A DNA stretch of 64,000 nucleotides, taken from the NCBI GenBank assembly GCA_020746105.1, contig CM036639.1, forward strand, positions 2,681,501 through 2,745,500. Reading direction: 5' to 3'. Made by a program: the position numbers and the translations under genes. The DNA comes from Trogon surrucura (lineage: Eukaryota > Chordata > Aves > Trogoniformes > Trogonidae). How positions within the stretch are numbered: position 1 is the stretch's first letter; each line of letters begins with the position of its first letter. The notes beneath the pieces were generated by a model. It was given only the letters and a program-made list of their open reading frames with translations. It did no database searches and was not told the origin of the DNA. Positions 23,246 to 33,145 of this stretch are shown here, piece by piece.

Positions 23246-24892
23246 TGGCTAGAGATAAAGTTTAACCCAGAACACCAGAATGAAAACAATGCACAGGGCT
23301 CATTAGGAGGCACTGGAGCCCCAGAGGAGATGAGATTGAGTGTGATCTTCCTGATTTCTGCCTCATCTTAAGATGCAGCGGGCTTCTTACGCTTCACAAA
23401 ATACTCAGGATTTCTTCTTCACACCAAAGCCTGAATGTTTTCCCTGGGGAATGTCATCCTGGTGTTGTCTCCCCGTGTTTGCTGAATTCCTTCTAAGTGG
23501 AAATTCCCTCTAAGTGCATCCCTGTGGTTGCACAGGGAGAAGCTGTAGAGAAGAGACCTCAGTCTCAAGAAAGACGTGATCAAAACCCTTCACCGAATTT
23601 CTCCCAACACACCATGTCCTGTATTTCTTCGTGCTTTCATCAGCCAAACCCCTCTTACACCCAAAGCCGGGGCAGAGGGTGTCCAGTGCAGGTACAACGA
23701 CATTCTCAAGAAGAAAGAAGCTTCTTGGAAGAGTGACTTCAGCATCCTGCTGAGGAGAGGAGTTAAAAAGTTGGGATTGGCCAGACCTCTGTTGTTTGCC
23801 GGCCAAAACGATGGGCTCTGCGTGTAGGGTGAGGGTGCTGGGGCTGGTTGGTCGCAGGGGAAGGCTCCGGGCACTGGGAGTGATGGTCCACACCAGCTCT
23901 CCACCGTGGGCTGTGTCGGAGCAGATCGGCAAGTCTGGGAGATGCTGTTGGTAGCACAATGATCTCTGGAACCGGCGTTTTTGTGTGTGTGAACTGAGCA
24001 AAGCCTTTTTGGTGAAGAAAAGTGCACCAGGAATTATGTTTTCGGGGCACGATGATCAAAAGAGAGACCAAAACTACTCGTGAATTTGGCTTGAATTTGG
24101 CAGTTTGGTTTGGAGAAGGCAGGAGGGAGAATCTGGAGGAAGTTCAAATGTTTGCTTTGTTTCAGAAAGATCAGAAATGAAATTAAATTCGGGGGGTTCA
24201 AAGCAGTGTTTTGATTTCAAATTAATCCGCAGGTTTTTTTTTTTCAAGGTGAAAAAGACAATAAAATAACGTTTGGTGAAGGCTGTGCTCCAGCACAGAG
24301 TGTTTTTCCTTCTTGTTCAGCCAGCAAAGAGATGAATCCCATACACAGTCATGTAGAAGAGTGGAGGGGGCTCCTGGCCATCTTGTACTCGAAGAGGATG
24401 GAAGAAATTACTAACTGCCTCTTTAGAGAGTGACAACCAAAATAACACCATGTCCCAGGGCTTAAACTAGTAGCCTCGTGGCACAGTTGCTCACATTATA
24501 CTCGAATACACAGTGAACGTAGAGCCCAGCGTGTCCTTTTGGGCAAAGGAGGGAGCAAGGGCACACCTGGAAAAAGTAGGTCTGAGTATCTGAAAGGGGC
24601 AGCTGGCTCTCTGGGAGCTCTGTAAATAACCAGAATTGTACCCAAGAAACACCTGACTCACGCAATCGGTTTCCCCTTCTAACGGAAACACCCTGGCGAG
24701 GCCCCAAAAATTGGCTAACCGCTCCGGCCGGAGCAGCATCGCTCCACACGCTGCGAGTTGGCTGGAAGGGATCGTTTTATTGGTGCTTTTTTGTTGTGTT
24801 TTTTTTTGTTGTTGCTGTTTTCTTTTTATAAAAACCCAAACGCTTTCAAGTTTGTTGGTAAAGAAACACGAAATCTTCTCCCTAAATACTTG
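23246..24892. other. Unique sequence, no gene seen
   Basis: No recognisable exon. T-rich stretches lie near 24,230-24,245 and 24,786-24,830. The 163- and 145-codon antisense frames at 23.5-24.0 kb overlap in different registers and have no domain features. Confidence 0.5.
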
Positions 24893-25600
24893 CGTGCGAC
24901 GGCGTGGCGAGATGCCGGCTGCCGGGGCTGGCGCGGCGGCGGCACCGTGTGCTGGGGCAATTACGTGGGGCCGGGGTGCTGGGGGCTGGGGTGGGGCACG
25001 CCGGGGCTCTGCGGTTGTGGGGAGGGTGAGGCCAACCTCGCTGGAGGGAAGGTGCAGAGAGGGCTCAGTCCTGCTTCCGAGGCTCGAGGAAGGGACCGTT
25101 TATACGCCCCGACTCTCAGGCCGTCGGTGCGTCCTACGCAGAGACGGGTCTCCACGACTTCGTGCCTCCATGGTCGTTTCCGCGAGGCTCCAAACTCGCC
25201 AGAGTCAAAGTCACTTCAACCCCAAAGGCAGATGAGTGGTACCAAGATGGAATAAATACAGCCAGGCCGGCTTAGCCCCGCGCCGGCATCGCTGCGCGCC
25301 TCCCAGCCGCTGCCCGCGTGGATCGGAGCGTGGGCGTCCTCTGCCAAGAGCACAAGCCCTTTGCATCGCTCGTCCTGCTCCCTCCCGAACCCCCGTGGCT
25401 CAGCCCAGCCTTGCGTCGCCAGGGGACGGAGGTGACATCCTACGCCCGCTGCTCCCCTCGCCTCCTCCCTCGCACGCTCCCCTCTTTCCCAACCTCGGAG
25501 CCGGCTGCTCTGTGCAACCTCGCACAAAACAGACCGACCTCCCGCTCCCGTTCGGGCGGCAGCCCCGACCTGTTCTTCCAACCCACACCACTCTGGCACC
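24893..25600. promoter_or_regulatory. CpG island, strongest in the window
   Basis: By direct count about 65-70 CpG dinucleotides lie in ~700 G+C-rich bases, close to the number expected without CpG loss. Such retention marks unmethylated islands. It carries a strong G-quadruplex motif (24,967-24,996). No TATA box or clear first exon is visible. The overlapping frames (174, 165 and 194 codons on +, 127 on -) look compositional; the hydrophobic N-terminal run in the 165-codon frame comes from a T-rich tract. It may be the promoter of an unannotated coding or non-coding transcript, or an orphan island. Confidence 0.5.
24967..24996 (+). other. G-quadruplex motif inside CpG island
   Basis: Five runs of four or five G on the + strand are separated by loops of 1-4 bases: G4-cc-G4-tgct-G5-ct-G4-t-G4. 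Runs of four with short loops are among the most stable G4 arrangements. Position inside a CpG island fits a promoter-proximal structure, although no transcript is proven. Confidence 0.75.
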
Positions 25601-28234
25601 TTCAGGATTTAGGAGCGGTCTGGCCCGGGGCCTTCCCACTTCACAGGGCACCTCGTGCCCTGGAATGCAGCTGATCTGGCTCTCGCCTCCCTGCGAGAGC
25701 TGGGGCAGGCTCCTCCGCGGAGCCAGCCGGGAGCCCTGGGCTCCCTCTCCCCTGCCGCAGCCCTCCCAGGTAGACCACATCTCCAGCAGGGCGGTGGGAG
25801 AGCGTGGAGGAAGAGACTGAGTCCCAGGCTGGTGTCTGGGGGGCAGCCTGGCCATCCTCTCCTTCTTATTTCCAGGGAGATGGGGCTCAGAGGTGGAGTT
25901 TACCGGGACTCCTGGCAAGCCCCAGGCTCACGAGTGCTGACAGAGCGTTTCCAGCCTGTGCTGGAGCCCGGGGGTGCGCGGCGCTGTGCGAAACCAGTCC
26001 CTTTCGTGCCAGGCTGCTCCTGCGCTGGTTTAGGGCTGGTTTGTGCGTAAGGGAAAGGCAGTTTTTACGCGACCGCGTCAGCAGCGCGCCTTGCCGGGCA
26101 GATAGAAAGGTATGAAACCGCCTATCAGGTCACCACCAGCGAGTGATTTACTGCTCCCAGCAAAGTGCCCGAGAGAAATTCCCTGATGGTGATGCAAGGT
26201 CAGGCCATGGAAACTTGCAAACCTCTTCATCCAGCTGGAATGAAGAGCAGCATGTCAGCTGCCCCAGGCCAGGGTGGACGCGAGGTGCTGGTGGACGCGA
26301 GGTGCTTGCACAGCTCGGAGCAGGCGGCAGCGCGGCTGGACCGGTGCCGAGCGGGGTGAAGGGTTGCTGGGGTCCATGAGGCAATGCAACTGGTGGCATG
26401 GCTGAGGCTGATTGGAGAGGAGGAAGGGGTCTGACAAAGCTTAGCAAATGGTTTGGGTGACATTAAAGGCCCTATGGTGCAGGGCTGGAAGACTGCTGGG
26501 GTTCGGGCACCGTCCTGTAAAGAGCCAGAGTGAAGAATAACAACCCAGCCCAGCCCTTGCATGCGATTTCCATTGCCAGATAGGGAAATGGGGACAAAAA
26601 CCAGCATGTTGTTAGCATCACGATCATCCACCTACTAACAGGAGCTGGGAGGAGACCTCAGCTCTCCTTGAACCCTCACCCGTGGCTGTGTTGCCCTGTC
26701 TGGGGGAGGGGAGGAGCAGAGGTAAGGTGGGAGCAAGGCAGCGTGAAGAGCAAAGCAGGTGCTGCACTGCCGAGGGAGGCCGGCACGGGCAGGTCTGTGC
26801 TTGGCAGCGGGCAGCCGAGCGGATGGTGTTGCCCGGAGAGGACTGGGGAGGCCGGGAGAGAATGTGAACTCAAGAGAGAAACCAGCCCTGCGGGGGCCGG
26901 GCAGGGGAGCCCGAGCCGAGCAGAGCCCTGGGAAGATCTGGGTTACCCCCTAGATGTCACCTGAGCCCCTGCTCTTGTCCCTGGCTCAGCCAGGTGGCTT
27001 GCAGTGGCGATGGGGCGGAGCAATTCGGAGGAGCAGGGAAGGAGCAAAGCTGGGAGTCAAACTACTAAACACAACACAGGGCAGAGCAACAGGGTTGGCT
27101 GTAAAAGCTGGCTTGCTCCCTGTGCTGTGTACACATCCCTTCCCTTTGCGGTGCTCCCGCTGGGTTTGTCACGCGCGGTTCTGCCGTGTGTCTCCGTGTG
27201 TGTCCTGGTCCGTGTGTCTCTCTTGACACCTACGCGTTGGCCTATCTCTCCGGGTCAGTGACACATCCCGGTGCTATGCTGCCTTCCCAGTCTGGAGGAG
27301 GGGGACGCACGGCTCCCAGGGGGGTACAGATAGACGTTTCCCTGGTGCCAAAACCCTGGAGGGTGAGGGCTGAGCCTTGCCCGGCGGAGCCATGCCCGAC
27401 CGAGGGGACTGGCGAGAAGATGACAGGACCCTCCAGCACTGACTACAGAAATCAGAGTTGTTTTTCCTCTCACCCACCCTAAACCACCTTGCTTAACATC
27501 AACAGCGAGAACTGCCGGCCAGCCCCAATCCTAACTGATGAAATCTTCTCTCCTAATTACTCAGCAGCCCACAAATCCAGCCTCAGTTAAGCCCCTGAGA
27601 AGTGGATACCCTGGGCTACCTCTTCTCCCTGTCCTCCATCCTTCTCGACCCTGCTGTGGTGGGCAGACTTGCAGCTGCCAGGGCTGAATCAGACAGAGGA
27701 GTCTGTGTTTTGGGGGCTGCAACTGATTTCCCAGGCGTCGGAGGTACAAGGTGGCTGGGGAAGTCCCAGTGCCACAAGCCAAAGGAAAAGACCGGGAAGG
27801 GGAGATGTCCCAGCTCCCTTGTGGGATGGACGGTGACAAGGAGAGGCCTGGGAGAGAAGGGCTGGGTGCCTGAAGTCATGCAAAGTCCAAGTTACGTGTC
27901 TGAGGTAGGGCAGGATGTCAGAAATTATATATGTGTGCGAAGGAATACATGATCTGCGTGGGCTCGCTGTGCCCCGGCAGGGAAGGTTTATGTGGGACGG
28001 GACCCGATCAGAGGCAGAGCTCAAGCTAGCGTGCAGCCACGGGCTCCAAAAACCAGCTGAGAGTGATAAGGCTGTAGCTGGATAACATCTGTGAAGTTAT
28101 AACTTCGCCAGAGCTGCTGTTCAGGTCAGGATGCGTGCGGCTCAGGGGACAGCTCCAATTCTGCGCCGACACGAGGCTGACATTCCCCTTCTGGGATTCC
28201 TTCTGTGCAGCCTGAAAGGGAAAGGTAATGTGAG
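25601..28234. other. GC-rich unique sequence, no gene seen
   Basis: No recognisable exon or interspersed repeat. A perfect 17-bp tandem duplication, GGTGGACGCGAGGTGCT twice, lies at 26,273-26,306. A TGTG-rich cryptic stretch lies at about 27,184-27,222. Short AT-richer words occur near 27,530-27,565. Frames up to 172 codons are antisense pairs with no domain. Confidence 0.5.
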
Positions 28235-28340
28235 GGCAATTAATGGCATTACCTACCGAAAGCAGAGCTATTATTTATGTGTGGGGTTAAGTATACACTG
28301 GCACCAAATCGCTGTGAATCTCGTGTGCATAGAAAGCACC
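28235..28340. promoter_or_regulatory. AT-rich block resembling a conserved non-coding element
   Basis: It contains GGCAATTAATGGCATTACCT near 28,237 and GAGCTATTATTTATGTGTGG near 28,265, homeodomain-like words in GC-richer surroundings. The role is inferred from texture. Confidence 0.3.
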
Positions 28341-29250
28341 TTGGAGCTAAGCCCAGCCTGAAGGTAAGGAGGGACTAACCCCCAGACTTCACTTCCCAAG
28401 CCCTCGGCCACGCTGCTCCCGGTTGCAGGACCCTGTGGTACTGGTGGTGCCGACTGAGCAGGGATCTGGGGAGGGAAGGGTGCCCTCTCGGTCCCTCACC
28501 TTCCTCCCCGGGATCGGGAGCTGATTCCTGGTGACTCAGATGTCAGAGCAAAACCACAGACGAGGTTTCACGTCAGGAATAGATCCGGCGCTCGCGTGGC
28601 TCCCAGCTCAGTGGAGCGGACGTGGATCGTGGGGGATAGGATCACTGATGGTTTTTTAGGAAGAATGGAACATGCTGGTACAATGTCCTACGAGAAGACT
28701 TTTCCGCTCTCCAAGTGTTCAGGGCTGCCTGTCTGATAGCTCTGCACCAATGTGAGGTCTGAGTTTCCAGGAGAGCTCAACATCCTCCCCGCTCCAGGCT
28801 TTGCATTTTCAAAGAACTCCTTTCCTAAGCAGCTACACAAGGGCCCGAGCATCCGAAGGAGCTCAGAAGCCCAAGCGCCAAGCTCCGGGCTCCCCGGGTG
28901 CGCTCGGCCGGGGCGCTGAGCCGAGCCTGGCCCCGCGGAGCTTGTGCCGAGCTGGATCATCCCCTGTAGGTGGCACCGCAGCGCCTCGGCTGTCCCTGCG
29001 GGGATGCTCCCACCGCGCCTCGGGGGTGCCCCAAGAACAAAACCCACCCGGCACCGCGGGCTGCAGCTCGGCACAACAACCCCAAGGTCCCTCAGGGACT
29101 CACAGAAAAAAAAAATTCAGCCCGGACCCGAAATTGCAGCGTGGAGATATCTCGGAGAGAGCGTTAAATTAGGGCTTGGTCCCAGTCCAGATCACAACTC
29201 TCGATCGGTTTTGTTGGTGGACTTAAATTGCGTCTTTGCTTCCTATAGCA
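28341..29250. other. Unique sequence with CpG-rich core, no gene seen
   Basis: A CpG-dense core lies at about 28,860-29,070 (roughly 23 CpG in ~210 bases by eye, for example GCTCGGCCGGGGCGC near 28,902). It is short for a promoter island. No exon is recognisable; overlapping frames of 63-128 codons on both strands are compositional. Confidence 0.45.
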
Positions 29251-29500
29251 GAGTTTGTCTACCTGGGGACACTGAGGAAGGTTAATCTGCATTCGCTTTG
29301 AAAGTGGATAAATTAAACCACATTAAACGTGCTTATTGAGAATTAAACCGGCTTTAATGTGGTTTAGTTTAATTTACTTCGAGAGTGTGTTGAACTAGAT
29401 TAAATTAAAACCATTTTCATTCTGAAATCTGAATCATGAGTTTAACGGGCTTTAACTGATCAACTTTAAATTCATACTTTTAATTAATTTGAATTAATTT
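29251..29500. mobile_element. Palindromic AT-rich DNA-transposon (MITE-like) remnant
   Basis: An imperfect hairpin has arms at about 29,296-29,327 and 29,353-29,385, centred on the complementary cores TAAACCACATTAA (left) and TTAATGTGGTTTA (right). The left edge begins GAGTTTGTCTACCTGGGGAC, like the 'TTGTCTACAC' ends of old hAT-type non-autonomous elements in turtles and crocodilians. Repeated TTTAAC/AAACCGG words across the body also fit that family, as I recall it. The right terminal repeat is not recognisable, so the end is approximate. An ordinary AT-rich hairpin remains possible. Confidence 0.45.
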
Positions 29501-30324
29501 TCCGGAGTGGCTCCATGTCGACAAGCCTGGTAGTGAGAGAAAACCGCAGAGACACGGCCGGGTTCTGTGCAATCCCATTTACTATCTGCGGGATTCTCTA
29601 TATCGTAGTGGCTGCTGGGACTGTAACGTGCTAGAGATAGACCTGAACGAGCTTTAGAGGAGTTTGCTGCAGACGAGGAGCCAGCCAGCCCGAATTTTAG
29701 CCCTCTGGAGCCCTGGGCAGCTCGGGTGCAGCGCGATGCAAACACGTGGAGCCCGGCCAGGCGGTGGGTTTGCTGGGATTTGGATCTCCCCCAGAACGCA
29801 GAAAGTATTTAAGGAAACGCCGTCCACTGCTCCTCCTGCGGGCAGTGGTGGGGCAGGAGAAACCCTCCAAGAAGTCGCTGGCAGCAGATTTTGTGAGCCT
29901 GTTTTGCCCATTTTGAGTTGGCTCTTGGGGTTTTTTGTTGGTTTGAGGTTTTTTTTCCCCCTTTGTCCTTAAATCCAGAGGGGTCGTCCCACTTTGGGGA
30001 CGCTGGCGGTCACAGCTCAGCCCCTGCATTCCTTCCATCTGATGGCTGCCTGAGCTGGTCAGAGCCTGGGATTTTAACGACCTCGTAGACCACGCGTCAC
30101 GTCTGACCGGGCTGCCACATGCGACCGCGTGGCGTGCGTGTGGAGGCCGGCTTCCAGTAAACAGCGCTTCCCTGGGATTTCGACATGCCCGTTCCTCCAG
30201 CCTGAGGTGCCTCAGAAATCCAGGTCACGGCGCTGTGGATGTGGGCAGGGACCGCAGCGGGGACACGGTGCGGGCAGAGGCCGGCTTTGAAGGCAAAAGT
30301 CCTCAGGCTGTAGCGCTGACCCTG
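29501..30324. other. Unique sequence, no gene seen
   Basis: No recognisable exon or repeat. Frames of 83-113 codons on both strands overlap. A T/G-rich patch near 29,925-29,965 is low complexity. Confidence 0.5.
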
Positions 30325-30400
30325 CTCCTGCCGGGCTCTGCAGCCTTGGGCAAGGCTCTCCTGTCAGCGTCCCCATCTCCGGAGAGGAGATAACGTGTAG
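30325..30400 (+). mobile_element. MIR / CORE-SINE fragment, sense on +
   Basis: CTGCCGGGCTCTGCAGCC (30,328) and CCTTGGGCAAGGCTCTCCTG (30,344), followed by GTCCCCATCTCCGGAG and GAGATAACG, reproduce the central-to-3' MIR order. The fragment is short and runs directly into the AT-rich block that follows. Confidence 0.45.
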
Positions 30401-30535
30401 ATGGCCATTATAAGAATTAATTAACGTTTGATTAGTTCTGTGGAATTATAAAGCACCAGATAACCATTAAGGATTATTATAACCCAATTTAAGTTACTGT
30501 TATTTATCGCTTAGTACGATTTCTCAGCACTCCGG
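30401..30535. promoter_or_regulatory. AT-rich block resembling a conserved non-coding element
   Basis: It contains TAAGAATTAATTAACGTTTG (30,411), GATTAGTTCTGTGGAATTAT, TAACCATTAAGG and TTACTGTTATTTATCGC, a dense set of homeodomain- and forkhead-like cores. It directly abuts a MIR fragment. Conservation is untested. Confidence 0.33.
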
Positions 30536-31719
30536 GTAGTTTAATCCTGACATCTGGAGAAAAGCGGAGATGGTTTTCCACTTGGCTTTCCTTGTCCCAA
30601 ATGGATAGAAGCTTCCAAGATGGGAAAAACTTAGGCTGGGAAAATCCCTTATTCTGGGGAATAAGTCACTGGGGCCATGCACTGAGCGCAGAATTTGTGA
30701 GCGCAGGCACACACAGAGCACAGAACAGAATCGGGTGATTTCCGTGGTATCGCTGAGATGTGAAGCAAGACCGAGACCCAGGCAGAGCAGCAGTCAGCGC
30801 CCGGAGCAGCAGCGCTGTTATTTTCAGGTTTTAAAGCAAGAGAAATGGGTATTACAGAGATTTGCATAAGGCCAGAGAGCGAACACGTGGAGGAAACCAA
30901 CTCCTCTGTTGTTCCCTCCTTGGCAAATTTGCCCGCCTGTATTTTTATAACCATGTCACCTCGTAACGTGCAATAAGGAGCACGGGACTCTTGTTTGTTT
31001 TTCGTTCGCCGCGGCATCGTTGGGCAAGGCTGTCCCGGAGGCAGCGTGTCACCCTGGGGAGCGCTCCCCACGCTCGGCATCAGCCCCGGCTCCGGGCACG
31101 CGACGTCCTCCCCGGCAGAAGGAGCGGGAGGGCAGGGCAGGGGGTGCACCCCACCCTCGGTGGGTGCAAACCCCCCCGAGCTTGCAGGGCCTGGCCGGCT
31201 TGGTTGGGCTTCCAGAGCCACCTTCCTCCTGCCCAGAGATCCCAGCTGCCATGGGAGCCGGGCCAGGAGCGAGGGAAGGCACCGATGCATTGCGTGGAGG
31301 GGAGGGAAGGGCTGGCGTTTTAATCTAACTCCGGAGGGACAAACTTGCTCTTCCCTGGAAGCTCCAAATGTCTCTGCTAGTTCAGCAGCGTCTGGCAAAA
31401 ATCTCGGTGCCTTTCTGCATCTCGCCTGCTCCTGCTGCCGCAAAGCCTCAACGTGCCCCTCGCCCCGGGAGCCCCTCTGGGCAACCGGCTGCTGCCCCGG
31501 GTCTGGAGCAAAGGGGTGCATTGACCTGCAGGGAGTTCAGAGCAAAATGTGCTGCCCCGAGCCTGGCCCTGGGTTTCAAAAACGTCCTGAGAAGAGGCAG
31601 TGTCAGGTGTCGGAGCTTCCGCGGGGGGGTCCTCCCACCGCTGCCCAATTTACTGAAAAGCAGCGTCTTGACAGGTGTGATCTAACTGGAGTCCTCGCTC
31701 TGCTCCTGCTTCTCTTCAT
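30536..31719. other. GC-rich stretch open on both strands, no gene supported
   Basis: Two long frames face each other: 290 codons on - (30,649-31,521) and 339 codons on + (30,995-32,014), with further 102-110 codon frames between. None shows a domain, transmembrane pattern or compositional regularity of a real protein. They are rich in Gly, Pro, Ser, Arg and Cys, as expected from GC-rich DNA, and the + frame runs into an AT-rich CNE-like block. Chance openness due to few A/T-rich stop codons is the best explanation. Confidence 0.5.
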
Positions 31720-32045
31720 CCTTCTGCTGAGAGGTATTTGCTTAGAATATGACTCACAACTGTCTTTATTTATGGTGTCTCAATCCTTTCCATCTCGGTC
31801 CTTTTCTTTTGTCAATCTCCGTGTTCTCCCTCTGTCTAATTTGGATGACAAGGCCTTCCAGGCAGGAGCGGTATCTCTCGTCATCTCTCTAAAACGCCAG
31901 CCACTAGTTGCAATGCTAGATAAATATTTAATGATAATAATTGAACTTGACAGTAACAATACTCAGCCACACTTACATTTTCTAAGCCCTTTCAGACACG
32001 GGCTAATTAATTAATTGCAAATTTACAAACAGGATAATTAAAGGA
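31720..32045. promoter_or_regulatory. AT-rich block resembling conserved non-coding DNA
   Basis: About 325 bases of motif-dense A/T-rich DNA, for example GTCTTTATTTATGGTGTCTC near 31,761, AAATATTTAATGATAATAATTG near 31,922 (quoted in part) and CTAATTAATTAATTGCAAAT at 32,003-32,022. It is among the most enhancer-like stretches in the window by appearance. No transcript or conservation evidence is available here. Confidence 0.35.
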
Positions 32046-32929
32046 TGCCCTGGCTGAGCAAGAAAACGTGCCGAGAGTAGTAGAGGGCTTGTGGAGGGAT
32101 CACCATAAATCAGGGCAGGGAAAGGAAAGTTGCAAAGGGTGCACCCTTCTCCCGGAGCTGCGTTAAGCCCGTGGAGTGGGAGGTCTGAGGACGTTCTCAA
32201 CCATTCGGTTCACAAACCTGGATCCAGTTCGTGATCCTACCCCTCTCCCCACCTCCCTCGTATAATTGCATCATCCCTCCTCCCTCCCCTAAGGGAGAGT
32301 CAATTAAAATAGTTGGGTTTGATTTTTTTTCTTTGAAGGGCAACCAGTGCCCTTTATTTGATGTAAAAGTTGGATTTGTTGGATTTGGAATGGCAGAAAC
32401 AAGCCCCTTCCATCCCCCTTGGGAACGACCGACCGGCCCCCGTGAGACTGAGCCCCGCTTCGCCCCAGGGATCCCCTTCCTCCCTCCCAGTTGCTGCCCC
32501 GGTGTTTGTCACACGAGGAGAGGGTGACCGGGACAGGGCAGGGGCATCGAGAGCTGGGGTCCCCTCTACCAGCTTCACAGCTTCCCCCCCCAAAAAAGCA
32601 AGATCTCCCCAGGCCACACGAGCAGTGTGAAATAGCCAGACCGCCCCAAGGAACCTGACGTTTTCGTTGCATCTTCTCTTTTCACTGCAATGCTTTCTCT
32701 TCTTCGCTTCTGTAATATCTCCAGCCCCATTTCTCTGACTTTTCGGATGGGAAAATTTCTGTGCCCGTTCCTTTTCCGCAGTCTCCCCGGCGGAATATGA
32801 ATGAGTTGAAAATTTAGGCCCCCAGCGATTGCTGCAACGTTTAAACCGAGCCCTATTCACAAATGTATTAGCAAATAAAAGAAACAAAAGCAGCTCTCGA
32901 TGAACTTTGAGATCATTGTTTTGTTGTTT
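32046..32929. other. Unique sequence, no gene seen
   Basis: No recognisable exon. A C-run with an A-run (CCCCCCCCAAAAAA) lies near 32,585. Frames up to 177 codons on - have no domain character. Confidence 0.5.
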
Positions 32930-33039
32930 CTCAGCAGGATTTGGATGTTGATCAGGTATTTATGCAGATGTTCATAATCTGTGTCATTTGCCCTCATTTC
33001 AATGCGAGTGTTTGTTCACTTGAAAATATATTTCCGGAA
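32930..33039. promoter_or_regulatory. AT-rich block resembling a conserved non-coding element
   Basis: It contains GATCAGGTATTTATGCAGAT near 32,950, CATAATCTGTGTCATTTGCC and ATTTCAATGCGAGTG. It lies immediately beside the MIR remnant that follows. The role is inferred. Confidence 0.28.
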
Positions 33040-33145
33040 AGTAATGGGGGAAAGTGAGTTGCCCAGGGCCATGCTCAGAGTCGGTGGCAGAGCCAGGAAC
33101 ATATCGCTCACTTCCCGCTCCTGTGTTTTAACCACAAGATAATCT
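33040..33145 (-). mobile_element. MIR / CORE-SINE remnant, sense on -
   Basis: Clear reverse-strand MIR landmarks: AAAGTGAGTTGCCCAGGGCC (33,051), GTCGGTGGCAGAGCCAGGAA (33,080), and CTCCTGTGTTTTAACCACAA near 33,119. It is old and worn, with its head toward the right. Confidence 0.65.

Noticed and set aside
24758-25255. 165-codon frame with a hydrophobic start, possible membrane protein
   Set aside because: The hydrophobic run is the translation of a T-rich tract (TTTTTTTGTTGTTGC type) and the rest is island composition.
30995-32014. 339-codon + frame as a protein gene
   Set aside because: No domain, no regular composition; it reads through GC-rich DNA into an AT-rich block and is antisense to another long open frame.
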